Of a stretch of DNA of 64,000 nt, positions 25,009-34,115 are shown piece by piece; position 1 is the stretch's first letter, and the number at the start of each line of letters is the position of its first letter. A model generated the notes under the pieces. The model was given only the letters and a program-made list of their open reading frames with translations. It was not told where the DNA came from and made no database searches. A program made the position numbers and the translations under genes. The stretch is from Candidatus Desulforudis audaxviator MP104C (GTDB lineage: Bacteria > Bacillota > Desulfotomaculia > Desulfotomaculales > Desulforudaceae): contig NC_010424.1 in the NCBI RefSeq assembly GCF_000018425.1, forward strand, positions 1,938,501-2,002,500, read 5' to 3'.

Positions 25009-25065
25009 AAAAAAACAACCCTTACCCAGCGAACACTTACACGAAAGCGTCTCGCCAGGTAAAGG
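25009..25065 (-). terminator. Intrinsic terminator of the yybP-ykoY riboswitch
   Basis: Minus-strand CCTTTACCTGGCGA pairs over 14 positions (with G-U pairs) with TCGCTGGGTAAGGG, followed by TTGTTTTTTT. The 5' arm overlaps the conserved 3' strand of the riboswitch (AAGACCTTTACC), so aptamer folding and termination are mutually exclusive; this fits a metal-activated ON switch. Confidence 0.85.
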
Positions 25066-25177
25066 TCTTGCTCATCAGACATAGTAAGATGTATATGCCC
25101 TGACCTGCGGCACCGGTCCACGCTAAGTGAAACGTGCTGACGATGACCGCTGCTGGGAGCTACTCCCCTCTACCTAA
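25056..25177 (-). promoter_or_regulatory. yybP-ykoY (Mn2+) riboswitch
   Basis: Read on the minus strand it begins AGGTAGAGGGGAGTAGCTCC and ends GAGCAAGACCTTTACCT; these are the two conserved ends of the yybP-ykoY family (GGGGAGUAGC and GCAAGACCUUU) and pair to form P1. The middle has the three-way junction helices GTCAGCACG/CGTG and GACCGGTGCCGCAGGTC. The family is known to sense Mn2+ and to precede TerC, MntP and P-type ATPase genes. Confidence 0.9.
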
Positions 25178-25207
25178 CTTACTTAATATAATAATTCTGT
25201 GAGCCTG

Positions 25208-25618
25208 TCAAGATGTTTTCGGGTGGGGCTGTCCGCGCTCCAGGGCTTGGAGCGCATCCTTCCCACGACCGGTCAATTCCCAGGTGACCCCGTCGCCGAC
25301 GACCAGCCCCAGGCGGGCCAAGGCTTCCAGCTCCCGGCGGGCCACGTACTCACCGGGGCTGTCCAGAAAGGCGGCCGGTACCCGGGCCAACTCCTCCGGT
25401 GCCAGCCGGAGACTGTAAGCGATGTCGCCCTCGTCGGCCTCGCCGACGAGGTTCAGGAACACCAAAATGTCCATCTGCCGGGGCGTGGGCTCGCCTGCAA
25501 ACCCGGCCTCAGGTTCCGGGGCACGGCCACCCGAGGCCAGCGGCTCAGGGCTATCCACCGGCTTTGCGATACCCGGGGCTTCGCTGTCCCGGTGCCGCGC
25601 GTTGTTTTCTTCCGTCAT
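25208..25618 (-). CDS. Hypothetical protein, winged-helix-like C-terminus
   Basis: 136 residues. The first 45 are polar and proline-rich (probably disordered); residues 46-130 (TPRQMDILVFLNLVGEADEG, then DIAYSLRLAPEEL, and ALARLGLVVGDGVTWELTG) look like a winged helix of the kind found in small regulators. No close family named. It lies downstream of leuS across about 177 bp holding a compound palindromic repeat, and is convergent to nothing. Confidence 0.6.
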   Translation of the reverse strand: MTEENNARHRDSEAPGIAKPVDSPEPLASGGRAPEPEAGFAGEPTPRQMDILVFLNLVGEADEGDIAYSLRLAPEELARVPAAFLDSPGEYVARRELEALARLGLVVGDGVTWELTGRGKDALQALERGQPHPKTS

Positions 25619-25643
25619 TTCAGCGGCCTCCTACCGGCTTCAC

Positions 25644-25714
25644 GTGAAAAAGGGGTCAGACCCCAGGGGGAGAGGGGGCCAGACCCCTCTCCCCCCGCGC
25701 AGACCCTTTTTCAC
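25644..25714. repeat. Compound palindromic repeat (GGGGTCAGACCCC type)
   Basis: Outer arms GTGAAAAAGGGGTC and GACCCTTTTTCAC enclose two inner palindromes, GGGGTCAGACCCC and GGGGCCAGACCCC. It lies between leuS and the winged-helix gene and can form a long hairpin ending in T-runs on both strands, so it probably terminates leuS transcription. Related units occur at 1727, 41340, 42747 and 58572. Confidence 0.75.
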
Positions 25715-25795
25715 AGGTCCCCGGTTCTCCTGCAAGTTAGGGGTCAAAGGGACGTCGCTTCTCAAGCTCGCATTCAGTCCCATATGTTCACCGTA

Positions 25796-28276
25796 TTAAC
25801 GGACGACAATGTTGACGAGTTTGCCGGGCACCGGCACGACCTTGACGATCTCTTTCCCCGCTACCAGCGCCTGAACCCGGGGCTGTTCCAGCACAGTGTC
25901 CCGCATCGCTTCCGGGGCGATGTCGGCCGCGACCATCAGGCGGTCGCGCACCCGCCCGTTGATCTGAACCACGATCTCCACCTGGTCCTCGACCAGAAGC
26001 TCAGGGTCGTATTCCGGCCAGGGCTCCCGGTGGATGCTCTCCGGATGCCCCGTGCGCGCCCACAGCTCGTCGGCCAGGAACGGGGCAAACGGCGCCAGCA
26101 GGAGCAACAGTCGCTCCACCGCCTCCCGCATGACGGCCGGGTCCCGGTTTACCGGCGCCACCCGGTCGCGGAAGTGGTACATCCCGTTGACCAACTCCAT
26201 CGCCGCGCTGATAGCCGTGTTGAAGTTGAAGCGGGTTTCGATGTCCTCGGTCACTTTCTTGATGGTCTGGTGGGTCAGCCGGCGCATGCTCCGGTTCACC
26301 CCGACCAGGTTGGCCGACGGCACGGGCGCCGCCCCCCGGATTTCGTCCGCCACAGAGTTCACCAGCCGCCAGACCCGCTGCAGGAAGCGGTAGCAACCCT
26401 CCACGCCCTGGTCGGACCACTCCAGGTCGCGCTCGGGCGGGGCGGCGAAAAGAACGAACAGCCTGGTGGTGTCGGCCCCGTACCGGTTGAGGATGTCTTC
26501 CGGGCTGACCACGTTCCCCTTGGACTTGGACATCTTGGCCCCGTCCTTCAAGACCATGCCCTGAGTAAGCAAGTTGGTAAATGGTTCCTGGACCTTCACC
26601 AGGCCCATATCGTACAGTACCTTGGTGAAAAAGCGCGAGTACATCAGGTGCAGGATGGCGTGCTCCACCCCGCCGATGTACTGGTCCACCGGCAGCCAGC
26701 GGTCGACCCGCTCCAACCCCCACGGCCCGTTTTCCTCCCGGGGACTGGTGAACCGGAAGTAGTACCAGGACGAACACATAAAGGTGTCCATGGTGTCGGT
26801 TTCCCGCCGGGCCGGCCCGCCGCACGTAGGGCAGGTGGTGTTCACGAAGTCCGGTGACTCAGTCAGGGGGGACCGCCCGGTCGGCTTGAAAGCCACGTCC
26901 TCGGGCAGGAGCACCGGGAGCCCTTCCTCGGGCACCGGCACCACGCCGCACCCCTCACAGTACACGATCGGGATCGGCGCCCCCCAGTACCGCTGGCGGG
27001 AAATCAGCCAGTCGCGCAGGCGGTACTGCACCTGAAACCGGGCCGCGCCGCGGGCCTCCAGGTACCGGGTGATAGCCGGAATCGCCTCCGCGTTCGCCAT
27101 CCGGTCAAAGCCCGGAGTGTTCACCAGACGCCCCGGCCCGGTGTAGGCCTGGGACATGGTGTCCCCGTCCAGAAGATCCCCCTCCGGCTGGATGACCACC
27201 CGGACCGGGAGTCCGTACTTGCGCGCGAATTCAAAGTCCCGCTGGTCGTGGGCCGGGACACCCATCACGCAGCCGGTCCCGTATTCCATCAGCACGTAGT
27301 TGGCCACGAACACCGGCACCTGCTCCCCGGTGAGAGGGTTCACACAGTATGCGCCGGTGAAAAGGCCCTCCTTTTCATGTTCTCCCGCCGTGCGATCCAG
27401 CTCGCTTAAGCTCCGCGCCCGCTCGGTGAAGGCTTCCACCGCGGCCCGGTGCTCGGGGGTGGTCACCCTAGACACCAGCGGGTGCTCGGGAGCGATGGTC
27501 ATATAGGTCACCCCGCCCAGCGTGTCCGGGCGGGTGGTGAAGACCCGGATCGCCTCGTCCGTCCCCGCCAGCGGGAAGGCGATCTCGGCGCCGGTGCTGC
27601 GGCCGATCCAGTTCTCCTGCATGACTTTCACCTTCTCCGGCCAACCCGGGAGCTTCGCCAGGTCTTTCAGGAGGCGGTCGGCGTAGGCGGTGATCCGGAA
27701 GAACCACTGTTCCAGTTCGCGCCGTTCAACGGCAGTCTTGCACCGCTCGCAGCCCCCGGCCACCACTTGCTCGTTGGCCAGCACTGTGGCGCAGGAAGGG
27801 CACCAGTTGACCGGCGCCTTGGCCTTGTAAGCCAGGCCCCGGTGGTAGAACTGCAGGAAGAGCCACTGCGTCCACCGGTAATACCCCGGGTGACAGGTTG
27901 CGAGCTCCCGGCGCCAGTCGTAACTCACACCCAGGAGCTTGAGCTGGGTGCGCATGACGTTGATGTTGTCCCAGGTCCACCTGGCCGGGGGGACGCCGTG
28001 TTGAATGGCCGCGTTCTCCGCCGGCAGCCCGAAGGCGTCCCAGCCCATGGGGTGCAGAACGTCGTAGCCGCGCATCGTCTTGAAACGGGCCACCACGTCG
28101 CCGATGGCGTAGTTGCGCACGTGTCCCATATGCAAGTTTCCCGAAGGGTAGGGGAACATCTCCAGGCAGTAGTACTTGGGACGGTTCGAAAAGTCCGGCA
28201 CATGATAGATGCCCTCGGTTTCCCACCTGCGGCGCAGTTTCTCTTCAATCTCGGCGAAAACGTACTTCTCTTCCAC
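25796..28276 (-). CDS. leuS: Leucyl-tRNA synthetase
   Basis: 826 residues, full-length class I synthetase. HIGH motif is HMGH ([16 protein letters not shown]), KMSKS motif is KMSKSKGN, with the CP1 editing domain between ([20 protein letters not shown], then [19 protein letters not shown]) and zinc-finger cysteines CPSC/CERC. It charges tRNA-Leu. The start is the GTG at 28276, with GGAGG eight bases upstream. It is preceded by a long low-complexity leader and tRNA-Ala; no T-box was recognised. Confidence 0.97.
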   Translation of the reverse strand: MEEKYVFAEIEEKLRRRWETEGIYHVPDFSNRPKYYCLEMFPYPSGNLHMGHVRNYAIGDVVARFKTMRGYDVLHPMGWDAFGLPAENAAIQHGVPPARWTWDNINVMRTQLKLLGVSYDWRRELATCHPGYYRWTQWLFLQFYHRGLAYKAKAPVNWCPSCATVLANEQVVAGGCERCKTAVERRELEQWFFRITAYADRLLKDLAKLPGWPEKVKVMQENWIGRSTGAEIAFPLAGTDEAIRVFTTRPDTLGGVTYMTIAPEHPLVSRVTTPEHRAAVEAFTERARSLSELDRTAGEHEKEGLFTGAYCVNPLTGEQVPVFVANYVLMEYGTGCVMGVPAHDQRDFEFARKYGLPVRVVIQPEGDLLDGDTMSQAYTGPGRLVNTPGFDRMANAEAIPAITRYLEARGAARFQVQYRLRDWLISRQRYWGAPIPIVYCEGCGVVPVPEEGLPVLLPEDVAFKPTGRSPLTESPDFVNTTCPTCGGPARRETDTMDTFMCSSWYYFRFTSPREENGPWGLERVDRWLPVDQYIGGVEHAILHLMYSRFFTKVLYDMGLVKVQEPFTNLLTQGMVLKDGAKMSKSKGNVVSPEDILNRYGADTTRLFVLFAAPPERDLEWSDQGVEGCYRFLQRVWRLVNSVADEIRGAAPVPSANLVGVNRSMRRLTHQTIKKVTEDIETRFNFNTAISAAMELVNGMYHFRDRVAPVNRDPAVMREAVERLLLLLAPFAPFLADELWARTGHPESIHREPWPEYDPELLVEDQVEIVVQINGRVRDRLMVAADIAPEAMRDTVLEQPRVQALVAGKEIVKVVPVPGKLVNIVVR

Positions 28277-28796
28277 CCGGCGAACCTCCGTTGGGGATAG
28301 AATATAGAATATAGAATTCAGAATCCAGAATTCAGGAGTTAGGAGCCAGGAATCGATTCAGAGTAGAGCCAACAGCATGGCACTTGGTCCGTTTTCCACC
28401 ACCGTATACGTGTAAAGTACAGTGGAAACAGAGGTGCACAAGTACGTCCGGTTCTGCGGCAGTTGCGCAGTCCGTCGGCCGTATACCCTGGTTGTGTATG
28501 ATATCTGAATTCGGTACCCAGGCCTTGGCGTGGAAGTCCGCCCACCGCTGCCGCTCTTATACCGGATTCTCTCTGTATTCTACCTTTCGTATTCCGACTC
28601 CTGTATCTCATACTCTATTATTCCGACTACTGTAAGAAGGGTGGAATTAAAAAAGCGCTCCCATACGGAACGCGCCGTCCCCTCCTACTCCCGTATTCTC
28701 TCCCGCATTCTCCGGTTCTTCGGTTACCCTTATTCCGGATTCTGAATTCTATATTCTTGGTTCCCCTATTTTTATTTTGATTCTGAATTCTCAATC
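28277..28796. repeat. AT-rich GAATTC-repeat leader upstream of leuS
   Basis: About 520 bp without a gene. It is filled with short degenerate repeats built on GAATTCAGAATC and ATAGAAT: strongest at 28300-28345 and 28735-28790, with relaxed copies (AGAATAC, GGAATA) in between. The same units reappear at 36063-36095. A possible terminator-like hairpin with a T6 run lies at about 28650-28680 on the minus strand. The base composition differs clearly from the GC-rich surroundings. Confidence 0.6.
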
Positions 28797-28828
28797 AAAA
28801 AGCCCTCACCCCGGCCAAGATGAGAGGC
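28797..28828 (-). terminator. Terminator after tRNA-Ala
   Basis: Minus-strand GCC-T-CTCA and TGAGGGC arms (one bulged T) followed by TTTTT, 19 bases downstream of the tRNA 3' end. Confidence 0.65.
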
Positions 28829-28846
28829 TTCAAGTCTTTTTTGTAA

Positions 28847-28921
28847 TGGTGGAGCTGGCGGGGATTGAACCCGCGGCCTCTACCATGCCAAGGTAGCGCG
28901 CTCCCACTGCGCCACAGCCCC
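28847..28921 (-). tRNA. tRNA-Ala (anticodon GGC)
   Basis: Complete cloverleaf on the minus strand: acceptor GGGGCTG/CAGCTCC (one G-U), D arm GCGC/GCGC, anticodon stem CTACC/GGTAG with loop TTGGCAT (anticodon GGC), T arm GCGGG-TTCAATC-CCCGC, encoded CCA. It decodes GCC, the main Ala codon of a GC-rich genome. Lies between rsfS and leuS. Confidence 0.95.
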
Positions 28922-28967
28922 ATCACAAAAATCAGTATAAGACAAAGCAATACAAAAGTCAATCGCA

Positions 28968-29342
28968 CTAGAGGGTAACCGGCAAACGGACCACCGGCGC
29001 GTCTCCCCAGAGGCGTTCCAAATTATAAAAGTCCCGTTCGCTCTGCGTGAAAACGTGCACCACGACATCCCTGTAGTCCAGCAGGATCCAGAGACCCTCC
29101 CGGTATCCTTCCAACCGGGGCGCCTTTGCGCCCAGCTCGCCAAGTTTCTCCCGGATGTGATCGGCGATGGCCTTGACATGGGTGGTGGAACGGCCACTGA
29201 CCAGCACGAAGTAGTCGCTTAATACCGTGAGACCACTGATATCAAGAACCAGTATGTCGTCGCCTCTTTTTTCCCCCGCCGCCCGCACCGCCGCTTCAAC
29301 CAGGGTCCGGGGACTCAACGACATGCCATTCCTCCTCGGCAC
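28968..29342 (-). CDS. rsfS: Ribosomal silencing factor RsfS (Iojap/YbeB)
   Basis: The conserved core is LVLDISGLTVLSDYFVLVSG, then RSTTHVKAIADHIREKL and GLWILLDYRDVVVHVFT. RsfS binds ribosomal protein L14 and blocks subunit joining in starvation. The open frame gives 124 residues from 29342; MSLSPRTL (29324) is a likely alternative start giving 118. Its position between nadD/RRM and leuS is the usual Firmicute neighbourhood. Confidence 0.92.
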   Translation of the reverse strand: MPRRNGMSLSPRTLVEAAVRAAGEKRGDDILVLDISGLTVLSDYFVLVSGRSTTHVKAIADHIREKLGELGAKAPRLEGYREGLWILLDYRDVVVHVFTQSERDFYNLERLWGDAPVVRLPVTL

Positions 29343-29374
29343 TTGGTCTGCAATGCCGCAGCGGGTTCTACGCC

Positions 29375-29641
29375 CTAGAAGCGTCTTTCATTATTGTCGT
29401 CTCTGGCACGGGCTTCGTTCACCGTGATGATTCGACCGCCGAACTCGGTTCCGTTCAGGGCGTTGATCATCGTCTCGGCATCTTCGTCCTTAACCTCCAC
29501 AAAGCCGAAGCCACGGGAGCGGCCCGTCTGCCGGTCGGTGATGATGCGACTGGAAACCACTTCGCCGTAAGCTCCGAAAGCCTCATCCAAATCTTCGGCC
29601 TTCGTGCCCCAGGGCAGATTACCTACGTACAGGGTTCGCAC
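29375..29641 (-). CDS. RNA-binding protein, single RRM domain
   Basis: 88 residues, nearly all RRM: RNP2 LYVGNL (residues 4-9) and RNP1 RSRGFGFVEV (about 43-52), followed by a short charged tail (RARDDNNERRF). Such stand-alone RRM proteins are glycine-poor bacterial relatives of cyanobacterial Rbp. The GTG at 29641 has GAGGTGAG seven bases upstream; the longer frame to 29668 lacks a site. It lies where yqeK often sits between nadD and rsfS. Confidence 0.92.
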   Translation of the reverse strand: MRTLYVGNLPWGTKAEDLDEAFGAYGEVVSSRIITDRQTGRSRGFGFVEVKDEDAETMINALNGTEFGGRIITVNEARARDDNNERRF

Positions 29642-29669
29642 CAATACTCTCACCTCACTTTGTTCCATA

Positions 29670-30302
29670 TTATTTGCAAAAGGATGTCTCCTGATGCAAT
29701 CCTTGTCGATAAAGACCGGTGCTCAAAACGTACTCTTCCACCCCCTCCGGAAGCAAGTATTTGATCGGTCTGCCCTCGCTCACCCGCCGCCGGATATCAG
29801 AAGAGGAAATCGCCAGCGCCGGCACCTCGACCGGCACGATCCGCTCCACCAGGGAGGCGGGCAACAGCTTGAGTTTCACGGTCAGGTTTTCAAGGTTGTA
29901 CCCTGGCCGCGTGGCGGCGATGAAACGGCACATCGCCAACAATTCCCGGATCCGGTGCCACGACAGGAGTTCCAGAACTGCGTCGGCACCGGTGATGAAA
30001 TAAACGACCTCCGGGCGGTACAGGCTTTGCAATTCCCGGATGGTGTCGTACGTATACGAAAGACCCGGCCGCTTTATTTCAAGATCCGATACTTCGAAAT
30101 AGGGGTTTGAAGCTATGGCTAGGGCCGTAATGGTCAGGCGATGTTCGGGACCGGACATCGGGCGGTCCGCTTTGTGCGGGGGCCGCCCGGCAGGAACAAA
30201 GATCACTTTGTCCAACCGGTATTCGTAACGGACACCCTCGGCCACCACCAGGTGACCGTAATGAACGGGATCAAAAGTCCCGCCCATTACTCCCAGCTTC
30301 AT
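29670..30302 (-). CDS. nadD: Nicotinate-nucleotide adenylyltransferase
   Basis: 210 residues. GVMGGTFDPVHYGHLVVAEG holds the nucleotidyltransferase (T/H)xGH motif, FVPAGRPPHK the NaMN-binding loop, and ISSSDIRRRV the C-terminal ISxTxxR-type motif. It makes deamido-NAD from NaMN and ATP. It lies 93 bp after the amidase and just before the RRM gene. Confidence 0.95.
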   Translation of the reverse strand: MKLGVMGGTFDPVHYGHLVVAEGVRYEYRLDKVIFVPAGRPPHKADRPMSGPEHRLTITALAIASNPYFEVSDLEIKRPGLSYTYDTIRELQSLYRPEVVYFITGADAVLELLSWHRIRELLAMCRFIAATRPGYNLENLTVKLKLLPASLVERIVPVEVPALAISSSDIRRRVSEGRPIKYLLPEGVEEYVLSTGLYRQGLHQETSFCK

Positions 30303-30395
30303 ACTCGATACCTCGACCCGTATTGGGTTGGGACAATTATAATGGTTAATCCCGGAAAATGCAAGCGATTTCGATGTTTAGGCATCTAGAGGTTA

Positions 30396-31072
30396 CTAAA
30401 GCACCTCCAGGGCGGTGTTGTGAATCCGCCTCAAAGCACCCCGCAACCGGTCCACCTCGCCCTGCAGCCTTTGGACCTCGGTCTCCAGTACCAGAATCAG
30501 GGCATCCTTCTCCGCGTCCCGGAATGGATCCCGGGCCGGCAGCTGCAAGGCCTTGCCCACACCCCGGGCCACCGCGTGGGCGTACCGGGCAATGAAAACC
30601 CGGTCGCGGAGGCGTTGCGCGTCCACAGGGTGGTCGATAAACAAGGTCTCCAGCAAAACCGCGGGCATACTTGTCGCGCGTAATACGTAGAAGCCGGCCG
30701 TCTTCATCCCCCGGTCAGTGACACTGTGGATGCGGAGAAAACTCATCGCCTCCGTGTGGATTGCCCGCCGTATGCCGCGGGTTTTCTCCGGCGCCTGGGG
30801 GTGAATGAAACTCTCGAAACCGGTTCCTCCCCCGGCGTTCACGTGTACCGACACAAAAAGATCGGCGCAGGCGGCGTTCGCCCGGCGAACCCGGTCGTAG
30901 AGAGACACCGTGGTGTCCACGGTACGGGTCAGGACCGTGTCCACCAGGTAGTTGCACCGCAAGGCGGTGTTCAGTTCAAGAGTGATCTGCAGGTTCAGGT
31001 GTTTTTCCAGGAGATCCCCGGAAACGGCATCCGGCTCCTCGCCCCCGTGCCCGGATCGATAAATACCAGCAT
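30396..31072 (-). pseudogene. N-acetylmuramoyl-L-alanine amidase (Amidase_3) with an N-terminal frameshift
   Basis: The frame ending at 30396 contains the Amidase_3 core: HGGEEPDAVSGDLLEKHLNL, LTRTVDTTVSLYDRVRRANA, DLFVSVHVNAGGGTGFESFI and the catalytic Glu in VLLETLFIDH, then a C-terminal coiled coil. The natural start MLVFIDPG (ATG at 31072, AGGGGGG site) is in another frame; the two join at the DPG-HGG metal motif if one base is restored near 31050. An alternative is a start at TTG 31136, one base after the proA stop, which keeps HGG but replaces the preceding beta strand. It may be a real mutation or a sequence error. Confidence 0.75.
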
Positions 31073-31136
31073 TATGGAATCCCCCCTGGCGACAGTATAT
31101 GGAACATCTATCCATAACGTCACTCAGGGGGTCCAA

Positions 31137-32396
31137 CTACCGGGTCTGGCCGTCACCAAAGATGATGTACTTGGTGGAGGTCAGGTCTTTCAAACCCATC
31201 GGTCCCCGGGCGTGGAGCTTCTGGGTGGAGATGCCAAGTTCGGCGCCGAAGCCGAATACGCCGCCATCGGTGAACCGGGTCGAAGCGTTCACGTACACCG
31301 CGGCCGCGTCCACCTCCCTCAGGAAACGGCGCGCCCGGGTGTAGTTCTCGGTCACGATCGCCTCCGAGTGCTTAGTGCCCCACCGGAAGATGTGGTCCAC
31401 GGCCTCCTCGAGCCCGTCCACCACCCGCACGGCCAGAATCAGGTCCAGGTACTCGGTGTCCCAGTCCTCGTCGGTCGCCGGGACCACCCAGGGTGCCAGC
31501 TCCCGCGTCCGGGGGCAGCCCCGGATCTCCACGCCCCGCTCCTTCAACTGCTCCAGGATTCCCGGCAGAAACGCGGCCGCGACCGGCGCGTCCACCAGCA
31601 GGGTCTCGGCGGCATTGCACACGCCGGGGCGTTGGCACTTGGCGTTGATCACGATCCGGGCCGCCATCTCCAGGTCGGCCTCCCGGTCGACGAAAACATG
31701 GCAGTTGCCCATTCCGGTCTCGATCACCGGCACGGTGGCGTTGGCGATCACGGCCTGCTTCAGGGCCTTGCCGCCCCGGGGAATGACCACGTCCAGGTAG
31801 TCGTTCAGTTTCAGCATGGTGTTCACCGCCGCCCGGTCGGTTAGCTCGATGAATTCGATCGCCCCTTCGGGAATGCCGGCGGCGGCCGCCGCCGCGGCGA
31901 TGATCCGGGCGATGGTGGTGTTGGAGTGGATCGCCTCGGTCCCGCCCCGGAGCAGGACGGCGTTGCCCGCCTTCAGGCAGAGCCCGGCGGCGTCGACGGT
32001 GACGTTGGGGCGGGCCTCGTAGATCATGCCGATCACCCCGAGCGGCACCCGCATCTTTCCGACCTGCAGACCGTTGGGGCGGGTGACCATGTCAAACACC
32101 TCACCCACCGGGTCGGGCAGGTTGATGATCACGTCTAGCCCGCCGGCCATGTCCCGGATGCGGGCCTCGTTCAAGAGCAACCGGTCCAGCAGGGCCTTGG
32201 AAAGACCCCGTGCTTCACCGGCTGCAATGTCTTTCGCGTTCGCCTCCAGAATGACCGGCGCCTCGTCGATCAGGGCTTGGGCCATTGCGGCCAGCGCCTC
32301 GTTTTTCACGCTGGTGGACAGGTAGGCCAGCTTCCGGGAAGCATCCCGGGCCCGAACCGCCTTGTCGACCACCGCCTGGGTAATGGAATCGCTCAT
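31137..32396 (-). CDS. proA: Gamma-glutamyl phosphate reductase
   Basis: 419 residues. It reduces gamma-glutamyl phosphate with NADPH in proline synthesis. Motifs: GVIGMIYEARPNVTVDAAGL, LRGGTEAIHSN, VIPRGG and the catalytic Cys in RPGVCNAAETLLV. The ATG at 32396 overlaps the HIT stop codon (ATGA); further upstream the open frame is a shadow of the HIT gene. Belongs to a proB-HIT-proA unit. Confidence 0.96.
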   Translation of the reverse strand: MSDSITQAVVDKAVRARDASRKLAYLSTSVKNEALAAMAQALIDEAPVILEANAKDIAAGEARGLSKALLDRLLLNEARIRDMAGGLDVIINLPDPVGEVFDMVTRPNGLQVGKMRVPLGVIGMIYEARPNVTVDAAGLCLKAGNAVLLRGGTEAIHSNTTIARIIAAAAAAAGIPEGAIEFIELTDRAAVNTMLKLNDYLDVVIPRGGKALKQAVIANATVPVIETGMGNCHVFVDREADLEMAARIVINAKCQRPGVCNAAETLLVDAPVAAAFLPGILEQLKERGVEIRGCPRTRELAPWVVPATDEDWDTEYLDLILAVRVVDGLEEAVDHIFRWGTKHSEAIVTENYTRARRFLREVDAAAVYVNASTRFTDGGVFGFGAELGISTQKLHARGPMGLKDLTSTKYIIFGDGQTR

Positions 32397-32911
32397 TGGT
32401 CTTCCTCCCTCGCTCTTGTTTCCTCCAAGCCGGCGCGCAGTTTCCGGTAGGAGTCGTCCAGCGCCTCGGAGATCACTTTGACGTCCCCGAGCACCGGCAT
32501 GAAGTTCGTGTCCCCGTTCCACCGCGGCACGATGTGGATATGGAAGTGCCCCGGGATGCCGGCGCCGGCCACGCGGCCCACATTGATCCCGATGTTGAAC
32601 CCGTCCGGCTGGAAGGCCCGGCGCAGTACCTCCACCATCCAGCGCGTCACTTCGAACAGTTCGAGCATCTCTTCTGCGGCCAGTTCCTCAATGTCCCCAA
32701 CGTGCCGTTTGGGAGCGACGAGCAAATGGCCGTTGTTGTAGGGGAAAAGGTTCAGAATGACGAAGCAGTTCTCGGTCCGGGTGAGAAGATAATTCGGAGC
32801 GTCCCGTTTCGGATCGTCATGCAGTTTCTGGCAGAAGATGCACTCCGGGTTCGGATCTTTCGCCGCCCCGGTAACGTACCGGCTCCGCCACGGCGCCCAC
32901 AGTTTATCCAA
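32393..32911 (-). CDS. HIT-family nucleotide hydrolase/phosphorylase
   Basis: 172 residues. The histidine triad is GHFHIHIVPRW near residue 118-128; N-terminal MDKLWAPWRSRYVTG and the CIFC zinc-type pair (ECIFCQ) match the Ap4A-phosphorylase-like HIT branch. These enzymes act on dinucleoside polyphosphates or AMP conjugates; the exact substrate is not predictable. Sits between proB and proA, overlapping proA by 4 bases. Confidence 0.92.
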   Translation of the reverse strand: MDKLWAPWRSRYVTGAAKDPNPECIFCQKLHDDPKRDAPNYLLTRTENCFVILNLFPYNNGHLLVAPKRHVGDIEELAAEEMLELFEVTRWMVEVLRRAFQPDGFNIGINVGRVAGAGIPGHFHIHIVPRWNGDTNFMPVLGDVKVISEALDDSYRKLRAGLEETRAREEDQ

Positions 32912-32928
32912 TAAGCCACACCTCCGTC

Positions 32929-34068
32929 TTAGAGCTTGAGTACCATGTTATTCCGGTGCACGATCTCGTCAAAGTGCCGGTAACCGAGGATCTCGGGTAC
33001 GGCGGCGGTCTTGCAGCCTTTGATGCGCTCGATTTCCGCGGCCGAGTAGTTGGTCAGCCCGCGGGCGATCTCCGTCCCGGCCGGATCGACGATGCTGACC
33101 ATCTGGCCCATTCCGAACCGGCCCTCCACCGCCACAACCCCCGAGGGCAAGAGACTTTTGCCCTTTTCGCGCAGGGCCTGGGCCGCGCCGGCGTCCACCG
33201 TGATCTTCCCGGCAACCGAAGCGCCGTAAGCGATCCACTGCTTGCGCATCTCCATGCGGCGTGGCACCGCCTGGAAGACGGTGCCGACTTCCTCCCCGTC
33301 CAGGACGCGGCGCATCACGTTCTCCACCGAAGACCGGGCAATAACGGTGACCACTCCGGAATGGGTGGCAATTCGGGCCGCCTGCAACTTGGTGACCATC
33401 CCACCGGTGCCGTGCCGACTGCCGGCGGTTCCCGCCAGCTTCTCGACGTCCGGGGTGATCTCGTCCACCCAGTGAATCAGGCGGGCTTCCGGATCGTTGC
33501 GGGGATCGGCGGTATACAGGCCATCGGTGTCGGTGAGCATCAGCAAGAGGTCGGCGTCCATCAGCCCGGCCACCAGGGCGGCCAGGTGGTCGTTGTCGCC
33601 GAGCTTGATCTCGTCCACCGCCACCGTGTCGTTTTCGTTGATGATCGGCACCACCCCGAACTGCAGCAGGCTCGTGAGAGTGTTCCGGGCGTTTAAAAAC
33701 CGCCGGCGGACCGAAAAGTCCTCCCTGGTGAGCAGGACCTGGCCGGCGGTGATGCCGTACTCGGCCAGGAACTTCTCGTACATGTGCAGCAATACTCCCT
33801 GTCCCACGGCGGCACAAGCCTGTTTTTCGGGAATGGTGCGGGGCGGCCGCCGGAGTCCGAGTTTCCCGGACCCGGCCCCGATAGCGCCCGAGGTGACCAG
33901 GATCACTTCCCGGCCCTGGTTGTGCAGGTCGGCCAGCTGCCGCACCAGAATCTCCATGGCGGCGAGGTTCAGCTTGCCGGTCTCGTAAGTCAGCGAACTG
34001 GTGCCGACCTTGACCACCAGCCGCTTGAATTCTTTGAAGTCCGCCCTCTCCACGCTCTTTTTGCTCAC
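32929..34068 (-). CDS. proB: Glutamate 5-kinase with PUA domain
   Basis: 379 residues. The amino-acid kinase domain has LVVKVGTSSLT, LVTSGAIGAGSGKLGL, NENDTVAVDEIKLGDND and GTGGMVTKLQAA; residues 280-370 are the PUA domain (GKITVDAGAAQALREKGKSL). It phosphorylates glutamate for proline synthesis. It is 17 bp upstream of the HIT gene and follows obg after 47 bp. Confidence 0.96.
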   Translation of the reverse strand: MSKKSVERADFKEFKRLVVKVGTSSLTYETGKLNLAAMEILVRQLADLHNQGREVILVTSGAIGAGSGKLGLRRPPRTIPEKQACAAVGQGVLLHMYEKFLAEYGITAGQVLLTREDFSVRRRFLNARNTLTSLLQFGVVPIINENDTVAVDEIKLGDNDHLAALVAGLMDADLLLMLTDTDGLYTADPRNDPEARLIHWVDEITPDVEKLAGTAGSRHGTGGMVTKLQAARIATHSGVVTVIARSSVENVMRRVLDGEEVGTVFQAVPRRMEMRKQWIAYGASVAGKITVDAGAAQALREKGKSLLPSGVVAVEGRFGMGQMVSIVDPAGTEIARGLTNYSAAEIERIKGCKTAAVPEILGYRHFDEIVHRNNMVLKL

Positions 34069-34115
34069 TTCTCTCTTTACTTAGGATTATTCTAAAAGAA
34101 TAGCATATTCCGACG

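Noticed and set aside
25199-26857. 552-codon open frame antisense to leuS
   Set aside because: Antisense shadow; it runs through the intergenic repeat and into leuS with no domain.
28635-28680. GGGTGGAA with following hairpin resembling a T-box antiterminator
   Set aside because: It is on the plus strand, opposite to leuS, lacks the ACCGCG part of the T-box and has no aminoacyl-tRNA or amino-acid gene downstream.
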